From Microbacterium sp. Nx66 (GTDB taxonomy: Bacteria; Actinomycetota; Actinomycetes; Actinomycetales; Microbacteriaceae): DNA of 64,000 nucleotides. The DNA is taken from NCBI RefSeq assembly GCF_904066215.1, contig NZ_LR880474.1:2852001-2916000 (forward strand), given 5' to 3'. Made by a program: the position numbers and the translations under genes. The notes beneath the pieces were generated by a model. It did no database searches, was not told the origin of the DNA, and saw only the letters and a program-made list of their open reading frames with translations. This document shows positions 1-9,023 of the stretch, piece after piece. Every line of letters begins with the position of its first letter. Positions within the stretch are counted from its first letter, which is position 1.

Positions 1-194
1 CGCTTCGGCACCCGCTCCGCGACGCTCCCGCCACCCCGGGTCGCTGAGCCGCCGCCCCGGGTCGCTGAGCCGCCACCCTGGGTCGCTGAGCCGCCGCCCT
101 GGGTCGCTGAGCCGCCGCCCTGGGTCGCTGAGCCGCCGCCCTGGGTCGCTGAGCCTGTCGAAGCGCCCCGTGTCGACGCCCCCACCGCCGTCAT
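1..194 (-). CDS. phnE: Phosphonate ABC transporter permease PhnE, N-terminal fragment (runs off the window)
   Basis: An open frame starts at an ATG whose last bases overlap the stop of the upstream ATP-binding gene (ATGA) and stays open to the left edge. PhnE is the usual third component of PhnD-PhnC-PhnE phosphonate/phosphite uptake, so position and coupling suggest this identity; no membrane segment is reached inside the window. Residues from about 11 to 56 are a tandem heptapeptide of the type GSATQGG, encoded by six 21-bp DNA repeats, followed by SVAERVPKR. This low-complexity N-terminus is not expected in PhnE. The alternative is that the frame is only a by-product of an intergenic repeat and that phnE starts further left. 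Confidence 0.5.
   Translation of the reverse strand, partial: MTAVGASTRGASTGSATQGGGSATQGGGSATQGGGSATQGGGSATRGGGSATRGGGSVAERVPK
28..153. repeat. Six tandem 21-bp repeats of the TTCGACAGGCTCAG family
   Basis: Six head-to-tail 21-bp units occupy this stretch, differing only by single C/T or A/G changes, and end at about 168 in a copy of the CGCTTCGACAGGCTCAG core on the minus strand. The same core recurs near 9025 and 14857. The unit length is a multiple of three, so the copy number can change without a frame shift in the overlapping phnE frame. Confidence 0.9.
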
Positions 195-1018
195 GACGCC
201 CCCACCGCGGTCACGGCGTCGACGAGCTCCACCTGCACGGCACGGATCTCCGCCGTCGTCGTCGCGACGCGGCCGTAGATCTCCATCACCTCGGCTTTGG
301 AGAGTCCGTCCGTCGGGGTGTCCAGGACGACCTCGCCGTGTCGGAGACCCACGATCCGGTCGGCCCAGCTGATCGCGAGGTCGACCTGGTGGAGGCTGCA
401 CACGACGGTGAGTCCTTCGTCGGCGGCGATCTCGCGGATGAGGGCCATCACCTGCTCGCTCGACTCCGGATCGAGCGAGGCGACGGGCTCGTCGGCGAGG
501 AGGATCGCCGGCTTCTGCATGAGCGCCCGGGCGATCGCCACCCGCTGCTGCTGACCCCCGGACAGGGTGTCGCTGCGCTGATAGGCACGGTCGAGGAGGC
601 CGACGCGATCGAGGTGCTCCAGCGCGGTCAGCTTCGTGGCGCGGGGGTAGCTCCACAGCCCGAGCCGCGGGCCGCGCATCCGCGACAGCGATCCGGTCAG
701 CACGTTCTCCAGAACGGTCAGGGAGGGCACGAGCTCGAACTGCTGGAAGATGAAGCCCACGCTGCTGCGGAGTTCCCGCAGCGCCCGACCTTTCGTCGAG
801 GGAACGGATGCGCCGAGCACCTCGACCGACCCGGAGCTGGGGAGCTCCAGGCCGTCGAGATGGCGCAGCAGCGTGGACTTGCCGGAACCGGAGAGCCCGA
901 GCAGCACGACGATCTCTCCCCGCGCCACCTCGAGCGTGACGTCCTTCAGGGCGGTGGTGCTGCCGAAGGTCTTGGTGACGCCGGCGAGGCGGATGAGGGT
1001 GTCGGATGCCGCGGTCAT
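191..1018 (-). CDS. phnC: Phosphonate/phosphite ABC transporter ATP-binding protein
   Basis: This 275-residue protein is the ATPase of a phosphonate-family importer. Walker A (GLSGSGKST, residues 41-49), the signature LSGGQQQR, Walker B (ILLADEP) and the switch histidine (SLHQVD) are all present, and the length fits PhnC. I start it at the ATG at 1018: the longer open frame upstream is arginine/serine-rich shadow sequence overlapping phnD. It lies 28 bp after phnD and its stop overlaps the next ATG, so phnD-phnC-phnE form one minus-strand operon. No C-P lyase genes are visible, so the substrate could be phosphonate, phosphite or phosphate. Confidence 0.93.
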   Translation of the reverse strand: MTAASDTLIRLAGVTKTFGSTTALKDVTLEVARGEIVVLLGLSGSGKSTLLRHLDGLELPSSGSVEVLGASVPSTKGRALRELRSSVGFIFQQFELVPSLTVLENVLTGSLSRMRGPRLGLWSYPRATKLTALEHLDRVGLLDRAYQRSDTLSGGQQQRVAIARALMQKPAILLADEPVASLDPESSEQVMALIREIAADEGLTVVCSLHQVDLAISWADRIVGLRHGEVVLDTPTDGLSKAEVMEIYGRVATTTAEIRAVQVELVDAVTAVGAS

Positions 1019-1046
1019 GGCTTCTCCTGTCGTCAGGCGCGGGGCG

Positions 1047-1970
1047 TCAGCCCTGGCACTGCTCGGCTTCGGTCTCGGCGCAGATGTCGCGGATGAGGTC
1101 GTAGTAGGCGTCGTCCACCGGCTTGGTGGCGAAGAACACGCTGCGGAACGCGTCGGAGTCCGCGCTGTCGATGCCCGCCGCGATGATGTCGTCGATCGTG
1201 ACCTCGCCGAGGGCGTCGACGAGCTGCTTCGCCACGTCATCCGGCAGGGACGAGGAGTAGACGAGCGGAGCACCCGGGACCATGGTCTCGGCGATGACCT
1301 TCACCTTGTCGGACTTCTCGACCTCGGAGTCCTCGGCGAAACCGGCCTCGCACTCGACGCCCTCGCCGACCTTCTGCACGCTCACGTCGTGCTTGCCCGC
1401 GAACACGGGCGTGATGTCGGACTTCGGGTCCACGCCCGCCTCGATGAGGTTGTACGACGGGAAGAGGTAGCCGGAGGTGGACGAGGGGTCCACGAAGCAC
1501 ACCTTCTTGCCCGCGAAGTCCTCGAGGCTGGAGATGTCGCTGTCCGCCGGGACGATCGCCTGCGAGTAGTAGCCGGGCTCCTGGCCCTCCTCGGTGACGA
1601 TGGACGAGATCGGGGTGAGCTTCGCGCCGTTGTTGGTCGCGGTGACGTAGGTGAATCCGGAGAACGAGGCGACGTCGACCTTCCCGGCGACGGCGGCCTC
1701 GATGAGCGCGGCGTAGTCGGTGGACTCGTGGTACTCGACGGTCTTGCCGGTGACCTCGGCGATGTAGTCCATGAGCGGCTGGTAGTTCGTCTCGGTGTCC
1801 ACCGAGTCGGGGACGACGCCGAAGACGAGGGTGTTCTCGTCGACGGCGAATCCACCGGCCGACTGTGCGTCGCCGGGGGCGTCGGTGGCATCGGCCGATC
1901 CGGAGCAGGCGGCGAGGCCGAACGCGAGGATCGCAGCGCCGGCGAGGGCGGGGAGAGCGCGGAGCTTCAT
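1047..1970 (-). CDS. phnD: Phosphate/phosphite/phosphonate ABC transporter substrate-binding lipoprotein
   Basis: This 307-residue protein captures the oxyanion outside the membrane and delivers it to the PhnC/PhnE transporter. It has a lipoprotein signal with lipobox LAAC (Cys22) and the PhnD-family pattern: a VFGVVPDS start of the mature fold, the YQPLMDYIAEVTG segment, VDVASFSGFTYV, and the VCFVDPSSTSGYLFP ligand loop. It is the first gene of the minus-strand operon, with ggaggag about 10 bases before the ATG. A palindrome 56 bp upstream probably binds the divergent GntR regulator. The exact ligand cannot be read from the sequence. Confidence 0.92.
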   Translation of the reverse strand: MKLRALPALAGAAILAFGLAACSGSADATDAPGDAQSAGGFAVDENTLVFGVVPDSVDTETNYQPLMDYIAEVTGKTVEYHESTDYAALIEAAVAGKVDVASFSGFTYVTATNNGAKLTPISSIVTEEGQEPGYYSQAIVPADSDISSLEDFAGKKVCFVDPSSTSGYLFPSYNLIEAGVDPKSDITPVFAGKHDVSVQKVGEGVECEAGFAEDSEVEKSDKVKVIAETMVPGAPLVYSSSLPDDVAKQLVDALGEVTIDDIIAAGIDSADSDAFRSVFFATKPVDDAYYDLIRDICAETEAEQCQG

Positions 1971-2025
1971 GAGGACCTTTCAGGGTGGGAGGAGTGATCC
2001 ACGGACGACTCTCCCAGCAGCCTCG

Positions 2026-2047
2026 CTGAGATGTATACCTATCTCAG
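2026..2047. promoter_or_regulatory. Candidate GntR/HutC operator between phnD and the regulator gene
   Basis: Perfect 7-bp arms CTGAGAT and ATCTCAG flank an 8-bp centre GTATACCT that contains the palindrome GTATAC. GT...TA...AC patterns are typical of HutC-subfamily operators. A related half-site (ATGTACCTAT, 2131-2140) lies directly before the regulator's GTG. On the minus strand the centre offers a TATACA -10 for phnD. The assignment is inferred from position and symmetry. Confidence 0.6.
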
Positions 2048-2140
2048 AAGAGTTCAGTCGGCGTTCACCCGCCATTCGCCTGGATGAACAGCGCCACAAC
2101 ACCCTCGCGACCCTGTGACCGGACGAAGTAATGTACCTAT

Positions 2141-2884
2141 GTGGCCGAAGCTGTGTACACCCAGATCGCCGACGACCTCCGTTCGCGGATCGCGGACGGC
2201 ACGCTCCGCCCCGGCGATGACGTGCCCACGGAAGCCGAGCTCGCGGAGCACTGGCGCACGTCGCGCGGTCCGATCCGCAACGCGCTGGCGGCCCTTCGCG
2301 CGGAAGGCCTCATCGAGACGACCCGCGGCCGGCCGGCGCGCGTGGTGGCGCGCAAAGCGAATCAGGCCGTGGACGTCTCCGTCCCGTTCACCCGATGGGC
2401 GCGCGACCTCGGCGTCACCCCTGGCGCGCAGACGCAGGAGCTGAGTCTGCGGCGCGCGGGCGATCTCGGCCCGGCGCTGGGTGTCGGACGCGACGACACC
2501 ATCGTGAGCGTGGTGCGTCTGCGGCTCCTCGACGGCCGTCCCACGATGCTGGAGCGCCTCGCGTACACCGAGGACGTCGGCCGTCGGCTGTTCGAGATCG
2601 ACCTCGATGCGGTGTCGATCACCGAGTACCTCGCGTCGGTCGGGCATCCGATCGTCGCACTGCAGCACGTCATCGACGCCGTCGCCGCCGACGATCAGGA
2701 CGCCGCGCTTCTCCGCGTGCCGCGAGGAACGCCCATCCTGCGGCTGACGCGCACGTCGCGGGACGCCGAGGGGCGCATCTTCGAGGCATCGGAGGACCGC
2801 TACCTCAGCGAGGTGGTGCGCTTCACCGTGGCGGCGTCCGGGATATCGACGGACGGACACTACATGAGAGCAGTGGGCGGCTGA
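2141..2884 (+). CDS. GntR family regulator, HutC/UTRA subfamily (PhnF-like)
   Basis: This 247-residue protein has an N-terminal winged helix (residues 1-70, with the GntR signature PTEAELAEHWRTSRGPIRNALAAL split over two helices) and a C-terminal UTRA ligand-binding domain (about 95-240). PhnF-type members repress phosphate/phosphonate genes, and this gene is divergent from phnDCE, so local repression is the likely role. The GTG start has no ribosome binding site; a TAATGT hexamer six bases upstream suggests a leaderless transcript. A half-operator lies between that hexamer and the GTG, which would give autoregulation. Confidence 0.88.
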   Translation: MAEAVYTQIADDLRSRIADGTLRPGDDVPTEAELAEHWRTSRGPIRNALAALRAEGLIETTRGRPARVVARKANQAVDVSVPFTRWARDLGVTPGAQTQELSLRRAGDLGPALGVGRDDTIVSVVRLRLLDGRPTMLERLAYTEDVGRRLFEIDLDAVSITEYLASVGHPIVALQHVIDAVAADDQDAALLRVPRGTPILRLTRTSRDAEGRIFEASEDRYLSEVVRFTVAASGISTDGHYMRAVGG

Positions 2885-3098
2885 GGCCGGAGACAGATTC
2901 GCGACCGCGGGCGCGGGAGTGTAAGAAGCCAGAAAGATCGCGCCCGCGATCGCAGCGCTGGGGACGCTTTATCTGGGGAGCCTTCAGGATATGTCGGCGC
3001 CGCGAAGCCTCTGAAGTGCCGAATGTCGAGACACTCGTAGACTTTCGTCTACGGCCTCGGGGGCGGAATCACGGGCGTCGTCTCAGGATACGCGGGGC

Positions 3099-4241
3099 TC
3101 AGACCACCGGCAACACGGCGGACACGAGCCAGTGTCCGTCCACCTCCCCGGCGCTGAACTCGCCGCTGGCGCCCATCACGCGTTCGGCCATCCGCCCCAG
3201 GCCGGTCCGACTGGAGGATAGCTCCCGACGCGGCGTCGTGGGGAGCGGACTGCGCAGTGAGAGGTGCGCCTTGTCGTCGTCCACCGCGAGACGGATCTCG
3301 ACGGTTCCGGGGCCGGCATACTTCAGGACGTTCGTGGCCGACTCGCGCACGATGCGCGCGAGCACGATCTCGACCGCGCGGGGAATGCGCTCGTCGCCGG
3401 GGTCGCCGTCGAGGATGACGTCGTGCCCGGCCGCTTCGAATTCGGTCCGCGCTTCCTCGACCGCGGCGACGAGGTCACCGGTCGGCATGCCCGCAGCGCG
3501 CGGGCCGTCGTCGGCGAGGTCGATCACGAAACGGAGGTCTGTCATGGCCTTGCGGGCGGCGACGCGGATCGCCTCCCGGGAGCCATCGCTGGCGTCGGGG
3601 TCTTCGAGCATCTGTACGTGCAGCGACACCACGGTGAGGTGGTGCGCGATGCTGTCGTGCAGCTCGCCGGCGATCCATCGTCGCTCGGCGAGGACGGCTT
3701 CCCGTTCCTGCTCAGCCGCTGCCTCCAGCTCGTGCTCGAGGCGACGTCCGCGGTCGAAGGCCAGCCGGAGTCCGAGGCCGATGGCCCCGGCGACGGTGGC
3801 CGCGATCAGGTAGATGCCGACGTTGACCGGGACGTCCGAGTCGCCGTAGGCCATGACGGACGCAGCGACGAGAAAGACTCCCGTGTAGGAGAGGACAAGA
3901 GGGGTCCACCCCAGGCGCATGACCAGCGCAGACGCCAGGGCGGCGGTGATGAGGACCTGCGATTCGGTCCCCGTGAAGAACGAGGCCACCAGAACGATGC
4001 CGATCGCACAGGTGGCGATCAGAGGCGACCAGAGGAACAGAGCGGTAGCGAGAGTCGAGGCGATGCTCACCGCGGAGGCGAGGGGATTCACGGTGGGGTC
4101 CGTGAAAAGAGTGAAGACGTCGATCGCAACCATCACGCTGATGATCGCGAGGATGACGATGCTCTCTACGCGTGTGAGGCGTTCGCCGCGTGCGAGTCGG
4201 AAAATATCAGGCACCGCCCGTTTTGACTGGTCTAAGGCCAT
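3099..4241 (-). CDS. Two-component sensor histidine kinase (NarL/HisKA_3 type)
   Basis: This 380-residue protein begins with about five hydrophobic segments (residues 25-165) without a large extracellular domain, then a HisKA_3 dimerisation helix with the phosphorylation site His195 in GELHDSIAHH, and an HATPase domain with an N box (RESATNVLKYA) and a G box (GLGRMAERV). It is divergent from a NarL-type response regulator 226 bp away, its evident partner. Such membrane-embedded sensors often detect envelope stress or antibiotics in actinobacteria, but the signal is unknown here. No ABC transporter lies beside the pair. Confidence 0.93.
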   Translation of the reverse strand: MALDQSKRAVPDIFRLARGERLTRVESIVILAIISVMVAIDVFTLFTDPTVNPLASAVSIASTLATALFLWSPLIATCAIGIVLVASFFTGTESQVLITAALASALVMRLGWTPLVLSYTGVFLVAASVMAYGDSDVPVNVGIYLIAATVAGAIGLGLRLAFDRGRRLEHELEAAAEQEREAVLAERRWIAGELHDSIAHHLTVVSLHVQMLEDPDASDGSREAIRVAARKAMTDLRFVIDLADDGPRAAGMPTGDLVAAVEEARTEFEAAGHDVILDGDPGDERIPRAVEIVLARIVRESATNVLKYAGPGTVEIRLAVDDDKAHLSLRSPLPTTPRRELSSSRTGLGRMAERVMGASGEFSAGEVDGHWLVSAVLPVV

Positions 4242-4467
4242 GGTGCACTGTCTCCTATTCGCCAGCTATCCTAGCGAGTGAAACCGAAAAGCTTGCCAAC
4301 CTGCTGCCAGAAAGTCATTACATTCACCTCCGTTCTAGTGCCGTTTGTCGATGTCTGTATTCATCTTCTCGGCGGCGCGCGGAGCGCACATCTGGCCTTC
4401 GTCCAGACCTCGATAGCCAAAGGTCTACATCCTCAGAGCGCCCGCTTCACGCCGTTAGGCTTCCTCC

Positions 4468-5121
4468 ATGCAGGAAATCCGCGTCGTGATCGTCGATGAC
4501 GATCCTCTGGTCCGCTCCGCGCTGTCGCACTTCGTGTCGCGCGCGCCCGAGATCACGGTCGTGGCGCAGGCGGAGGACGGCCTGGAGGCCCTCACGACGG
4601 TCGAGCGCGAGAAGCCGGACGTCGTGATGATGGACGTCCAGATGCCGGAGATGAACGGCATCGAAGCGACCGCGGCGATCGCCGAACGATGGCCGGACGT
4701 CCGCATCCTCGCCGTCACCACGCTCGACGGCAGCGACACCGTGCTGCCCATGCTGAGCGCCGGCGCCTCCGGCTACCTGCTGAAGGATTCCAGCGCGGAG
4801 GAGATCGTCACGGGTGTTCGCGAGGTGTTCGCCGGAGCGAGCTCGCTGTCGCCCCGCATCGCGTCGATGTTGATCCGCCACGTGCGCGACTCCACTCCCA
4901 CCGCAGCCGCGGAGACCCTCGAACCGCTCACCGAGCGCGAGGAGGAGGTGCTCCAGTGCCTCGCGAAGGGCATGTCCAATGCCGAGATCGCGAAGGCGCT
5001 CATCGTCTCGGAGGGGACGGTGAAGGCCCACCTCGGCCGCATGATGTCGAAGTGGCACCTGCGCGACCGCGTGCAGATCCTCGTCACGGCCGCCCACGCC
5101 GGACTCGTCACCTTCCGCTGA
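4468..5121 (+). CDS. NarL/LuxR family response regulator
   Basis: This 217-residue protein has a receiver domain (1-120) with acidic pair D10-D11, phosphoacceptor Asp56 in VVMMDVQMP, a conserved Thr (VTT) and Lys (LLKDSS), and a LuxR-type helix-turn-helix (about 150-212: TEREEEVLQCLAKGMSNAEIA). It should be phosphorylated by the divergent kinase. The 226-bp intergenic region between the two is clearly richer in A+T than its surroundings and must hold both promoters; I could not assign clean hexamers. No target gene is evident from the neighbourhood. Confidence 0.94.
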   Translation: MQEIRVVIVDDDPLVRSALSHFVSRAPEITVVAQAEDGLEALTTVEREKPDVVMMDVQMPEMNGIEATAAIAERWPDVRILAVTTLDGSDTVLPMLSAGASGYLLKDSSAEEIVTGVREVFAGASSLSPRIASMLIRHVRDSTPTAAAETLEPLTEREEEVLQCLAKGMSNAEIAKALIVSEGTVKAHLGRMMSKWHLRDRVQILVTAAHAGLVTFR

Positions 5122-5130
5122 GACGCGGCC

Positions 5131-5994
5131 TCAGAGCGCGAGCAGCACGATCCCGACGAGGACGATCAGCGAGGCGCCCATCCGCCATCCCGGCCGGGAC
5201 TCGCGCAGGACGAAGGCGCCGAACAGGCTCACGAGCACGACGCTGACCTCCCGCAGCGGTGCGACGAGGGCCACGGGAGCGATCTGGATGGCGGTCAGCA
5301 CGAGGATGTAGGACAGCGGCGACAGGATGCCGAAGGCCAGGATGCGGCGCCACTGCGTGCGCCCCAGCGCCACGACCGCACCCCATCGTCCACGAACCGC
5401 CACGGAGTAGAACGGCACCTGCAGCAGCGTGGTGCCGACCATGAACGCCACGGGTGACAGCTCCCACTCGCGCACCGCGTGGGCGTCCCAGATCGTGTAG
5501 ACCGCGATCGCCACGCCGGTGAGGGCGCCGAACAGCAGACCGGGGTCGATGCGGCGCCCGCTCCCTGCCGGCCGGCGGTCGACGAACCCGATCGCGACGA
5601 CCCCGACGATCACCGCGGCGACGCCGACGAGCGCCAGGGCCGAGGGGCGTTCCCCGAGCAGGAGCACGGCGACGATGACCGAGAGGAAAGGCCCGGTGCC
5701 CCGCGCCGTCGCGTAGACCGTCGACAGACTGCCCTCCCGGTAGCCGCGCTGCAGCACGGCCATGTAGGCGACGTGCAGGACCGCGGAGACGGAGACTCCG
5801 AGCGCGAACGAGCCGAGGTCGGCCGCACCGAGTCCGCCCGTGAACGGCACGGCCCCGATCCAGACGACCGTGCTGGCGACGGCACCCCACCACAGGAACG
5901 GCGAGCCGGCGCGGCTGATGCCGTGCGCGATGACGTTCCAGGACGCGTGGGCGATCGCGGCGGCGAGGACGAGGACGAGAGCGACGGCGGACAC
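5131..5994 (-). CDS. DMT/EamA family membrane transporter
   Basis: This 287-residue integral membrane protein has about ten hydrophobic helices arranged as two EamA repeats, each ending in the family pattern (PFLSVIVAVLLLGERPSALALVGVAAV; PLREVSVVLVSLFGAFVLRE, both read in part). Members export metabolites or act as permeases of small molecules; the substrate cannot be told. I chose the GTG at 5994 because GGAGGG lies about 9 bases before it and hydrophobic sequence begins immediately; the longer frame upstream is proline/arginine-rich. It converges on the response regulator gene with 9 bp between the stops. Confidence 0.88.
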   Translation of the reverse strand: MSAVALVLVLAAAIAHASWNVIAHGISRAGSPFLWWGAVASTVVWIGAVPFTGGLGAADLGSFALGVSVSAVLHVAYMAVLQRGYREGSLSTVYATARGTGPFLSVIVAVLLLGERPSALALVGVAAVIVGVVAIGFVDRRPAGSGRRIDPGLLFGALTGVAIAVYTIWDAHAVREWELSPVAFMVGTTLLQVPFYSVAVRGRWGAVVALGRTQWRRILAFGILSPLSYILVLTAIQIAPVALVAPLREVSVVLVSLFGAFVLRESRPGWRMGASLIVLVGIVLLAL

Positions 5995-6232
5995 GGCAGA
6001 CCCTTCCCTCCGCCGCGGGCGCGACGAATCGGGTCCTCCGGGCTTTTGTCCTGTCAGATGACGACCCTCCTGCGGAAGAGGACCGTGGCGCCGCTCGGAC
6101 CAGACGGGTGGAGACCCCGGAACCCTAGGCGCTATCGCCACCACCCTATCCCCGACCGGGAAGGCCGCGAGACGGGGTTCGTGACGGGGCGCGACTACGC
6201 TCGAAGGACACCCCGCGCAGGAAGGTCACGCC

Positions 6233-7516
6233 ATGCCCGTCACCCCGGACGCCCTCGCCCACGCCGAGGACCTCGCCGACTTCGTCGCCGCCTCCCCGTC
6301 GAGCTATCACGCAGCCGCCGAGACGGCCCGCCGTCTGGAGGAGGCCGGATTCACACGGTTGCAGGAGGAGGACGCCTGGCCCGCGCAGCCCGGAGGCCGG
6401 TACCTCGTGGTCCGCGACGGCGCGACGATCGCGTGGGTGGTGCCGGAGGGGGCGACCGCCACGACGCCCGTGCAGGTGTTCGGGGCGCACACCGACTCCC
6501 CCGGCTTCAAGCTCAAGCCACAGCCGACCACCGGAGCCCGCGGCTGGCTGCAGGCCGCCGTCGAGGTGTACGGCGGTCCGCTGCTGAACTCCTGGCTCGA
6601 CCGGGAGCTGCGCCTCGCCGGCCGGCTCGCCCTCGCCGACGGTCGGGTCGTCCTCGCCGACACCGGAGCCCTGCTGCGCCTCCCCCAGCTCGCCATCCAC
6701 CTCGATCGGGGGGTCAACAACGGCCTCGCGCTCGACAAGCAGACCGAGACGCAGCCGGTGTGGGGTCTCGGCGACCCGACCGAGGCCGACGTGCTGGCCG
6801 AGCTCGCGGCATCCGCCGCCGTGGACCCCGCAGAGATCCGCGGCTACGACGTCGTCGTCGCCGATGCCGCGCGGGGCGCGGTGTTCGGCAAGGACGACGC
6901 GTTCTTCGCCTCCGGCCGGCTCGACGACCTCGCCTCCGTGCACGCGGGCGTGGTGGCCCTCGCGGCCCATGAACCCGAGGCGGGAGCCCCCGTCGCGATC
7001 CTCGCCGCGTTCGACCACGAAGAGCTCGGCTCCGAGTCGCGCTCCGGCGCCGCGGGCCCCTTCCTCGAGGATGTGCTGGAGCGGCTCTACGCAGGGCTCG
7101 GGGCCGACGGCTCCGCCCGCCGCCAGGCGTACGCGTCGTCGTGGTGCCTGTCCAGCGACGTCGGGCACTCCGTGCACCCGAACTACGTCGGCCGACACGA
7201 CCCCGTCGTTCAGCCCGTGCTCGGCTCCGGGCCCATCCTCAAGCTCAACGCCAACCAGCGCTACGCGACCGATGCGGTCGGCGCCGCGTCCTGGCGGAAC
7301 TGGTGCGATCGGGCCGGGGTGGTGACGCAGGAGTTCGTCTCGAACAACAGCGTGCCGTGCGGCTCGACCATCGGACCGATCACCGCGACACGGCTCGGCA
7401 TCCGCACGGTCGACGTGGGGATCCCCATCCTCTCGATGCACTCCGCGCGCGAGCTCGCCGGGGTCTCGGACCTGCACGACCTGACGCGCGTGGCCGGGGC
7501 TTTCTTCGCCGGCTGA
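6233..7516 (+). CDS. M18 family aminopeptidase
   Basis: This 427-residue protein is a cytosolic metallo-aminopeptidase that removes acidic or neutral N-terminal residues. The M18 signature is complete: metal ligands in GAHTDSPG (His86, Asp88), the insert NSWLDRELRLAGR, RLDDLAS with the bridging aspartate, the catalytic FDHEELGS, and the final ligand histidine in ILSMHSARE. Length is the family norm. AGGAAGG precedes the ATG at good spacing. It is a single gene between the divergent DMT gene and the NCS1 permease. Confidence 0.94.
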   Translation: MPVTPDALAHAEDLADFVAASPSSYHAAAETARRLEEAGFTRLQEEDAWPAQPGGRYLVVRDGATIAWVVPEGATATTPVQVFGAHTDSPGFKLKPQPTTGARGWLQAAVEVYGGPLLNSWLDRELRLAGRLALADGRVVLADTGALLRLPQLAIHLDRGVNNGLALDKQTETQPVWGLGDPTEADVLAELAASAAVDPAEIRGYDVVVADAARGAVFGKDDAFFASGRLDDLASVHAGVVALAAHEPEAGAPVAILAAFDHEELGSESRSGAAGPFLEDVLERLYAGLGADGSARRQAYASSWCLSSDVGHSVHPNYVGRHDPVVQPVLGSGPILKLNANQRYATDAVGAASWRNWCDRAGVVTQEFVSNNSVPCGSTIGPITATRLGIRTVDVGIPILSMHSARELAGVSDLHDLTRVAGAFFAG

Positions 7517-7583
7517 GCCGAGCGCCCGGCGCGGTGCCCTGATCCACGTCACGAGTGCGCTCGCGGAGTGCCAGGATGTGAGG

Positions 7584-9023
7584 ATGACCGACATCAGGCC
7601 GGCTCTCATCGAGCGCGCAGGCATCGAGATCATCCCCGAGTCCGAGCGGACCGCCACGCCCCGCGACCTGTTCTGGCCGTGGTTCGCGGCGAACGTCTCG
7701 GTGTTCGGGATGTCCTACGGCTCGTTCGTGCTCGACTTCGGCATCTCCTTCTGGCAGGCGACTTTGGTCTCAGTCGTCGGCATCGTCGTGTCATTCCTGC
7801 TGTGCGGACTCATCGCGATCGCGGGCAAGCGGGGGTCGGCGCCGACGATGGTGCTCTCCCGGGCCGCGTTCGGCGTCCAGGGGCAGAAGGTCCCCGGGAT
7901 CGTGTCCTGGCTCACGTCGATCGGCTGGGAGACCTTCCTCGCGATCATGGCGGTACTGGCGACGGCGACGGTCATCACGCAGCTCGGCGGCGACGGGGAC
8001 AGCCTCTGGCTGAAGATCCTCGCGACCGTGATCGTCGCGGCACTCATCGTCGCCGCCTCGGTGCTCGGCTACCACACGATCATGCGGCTCCAGTCGGTGC
8101 TGACCTGGATCACGGGCGTCGTGACGGTGGTGTACATCATCCTGGCGGCGCCGAGCATCGACCTCGCTGCGGTGATGGCCCGTCCCGACGGCGGCATCGG
8201 CCAGGTCGTCGGCGCGCTCGTGATGGTGATGACCGGGTTCGGACTGGGGTGGATCAACATCGCCGCGGACTGGTCGCGCTACCAGAAGCGCACCGCGTCC
8301 GACGGGGCGATCGTCGCCTGGAACACGATCGGCGGCTCGGTGGCACCGGTCATCCTCGTCGTCTTCGGTCTGCTCCTCGCGGGATCGGACGCCGAGCTCA
8401 TGGACGCGATCGCCGCGGACCCGATCGGCGCGCTGGCGAGCATCCTTCCGGTGTGGGTCCTCGTGCCGTTCCTGTTCACGGCCGTGCTCGCGCTCGTCTC
8501 CGGCGCGGTGCTCGGCATCTACTCCTCCGGCCTGACCCTGCTCAGCCTCGGCATCCGCATCCCGCGGCCGTCGGCGGCGGCGATCGACGGCGCGATCCTC
8601 ACGGCGGGCACCATCTTCGTGGTGTTCTTCGCGACCGACTTCCTCGGCCCGTTCCAGAGCTTCCTCATCACCCTCGGCGTGCCGCTGGCCTCCTGGGCCG
8701 GCATCCTCATCGCCGACATCCTGCGCCGTCGCAAGGACTATGACGACGAGGCCCTCTTCGACAGCCGCGGACGCTACGGTGCCTGGGACTGGACGTCCAT
8801 CGGCACCATGGTCGTCGCGAGCGTGATCGGCTGGGGTCTCGTCCTCAACGGCTTCGCGGACGCCGCGCCGTGGAACAACTGGCAGGGGTACCTCCTGTTC
8901 CTCGTCGGCGGGACGGACGGGGACTGGGCGTACGCGAACCTCGGGGTGTTCGTGGCGCTGGTGCTGTCGTTCCTCGTGACCTGGTTCGCCCGGGCGGGGA
9001 GGATCCGGCGGCAGGAGTCGTGA
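7584..9023 (+). CDS. NCS1 family cytosine/purine/allantoin-type permease
   Basis: This 479-residue protein has about twelve membrane helices and matches the nucleobase:cation symporter-1 family: PRDLFWPWFAANVSVFGMSYG at the start of helix 1, SRAAFG, the helix-6 segment WINIAADWSRYQ, and the long cytoplasmic linker before the last helices. It imports a nucleobase, hydantoin, allantoin or related heterocycle. The ATG at 7584 is preferred over a GTG two codons upstream. Its stop overlaps the start of a cysteine hydrolase gene (GTGA), so transport and hydrolysis of the same compound are probably coupled. Confidence 0.9.
   Translation: MTDIRPALIERAGIEIIPESERTATPRDLFWPWFAANVSVFGMSYGSFVLDFGISFWQATLVSVVGIVVSFLLCGLIAIAGKRGSAPTMVLSRAAFGVQGQKVPGIVSWLTSIGWETFLAIMAVLATATVITQLGGDGDSLWLKILATVIVAALIVAASVLGYHTIMRLQSVLTWITGVVTVVYIILAAPSIDLAAVMARPDGGIGQVVGALVMVMTGFGLGWINIAADWSRYQKRTASDGAIVAWNTIGGSVAPVILVVFGLLLAGSDAELMDAIAADPIGALASILPVWVLVPFLFTAVLALVSGAVLGIYSSGLTLLSLGIRIPRPSAAAIDGAILTAGTIFVVFFATDFLGPFQSFLITLGVPLASWAGILIADILRRRKDYDDEALFDSRGRYGAWDWTSIGTMVVASVIGWGLVLNGFADAAPWNNWQGYLLFLVGGTDGDWAYANLGVFVALVLSFLVTWFARAGRIRRQES

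Noticed and set aside
28..153. CRISPR-like array
   Set aside because: The 21-bp units are directly adjacent, without unique spacers, and no cas gene is near.
2936..2951. Terminator between the GntR and kinase genes
   Set aside because: GATCGCG-CC-CGCGATC is a short dyad with a 2-base centre and no T tract; too weak to call.
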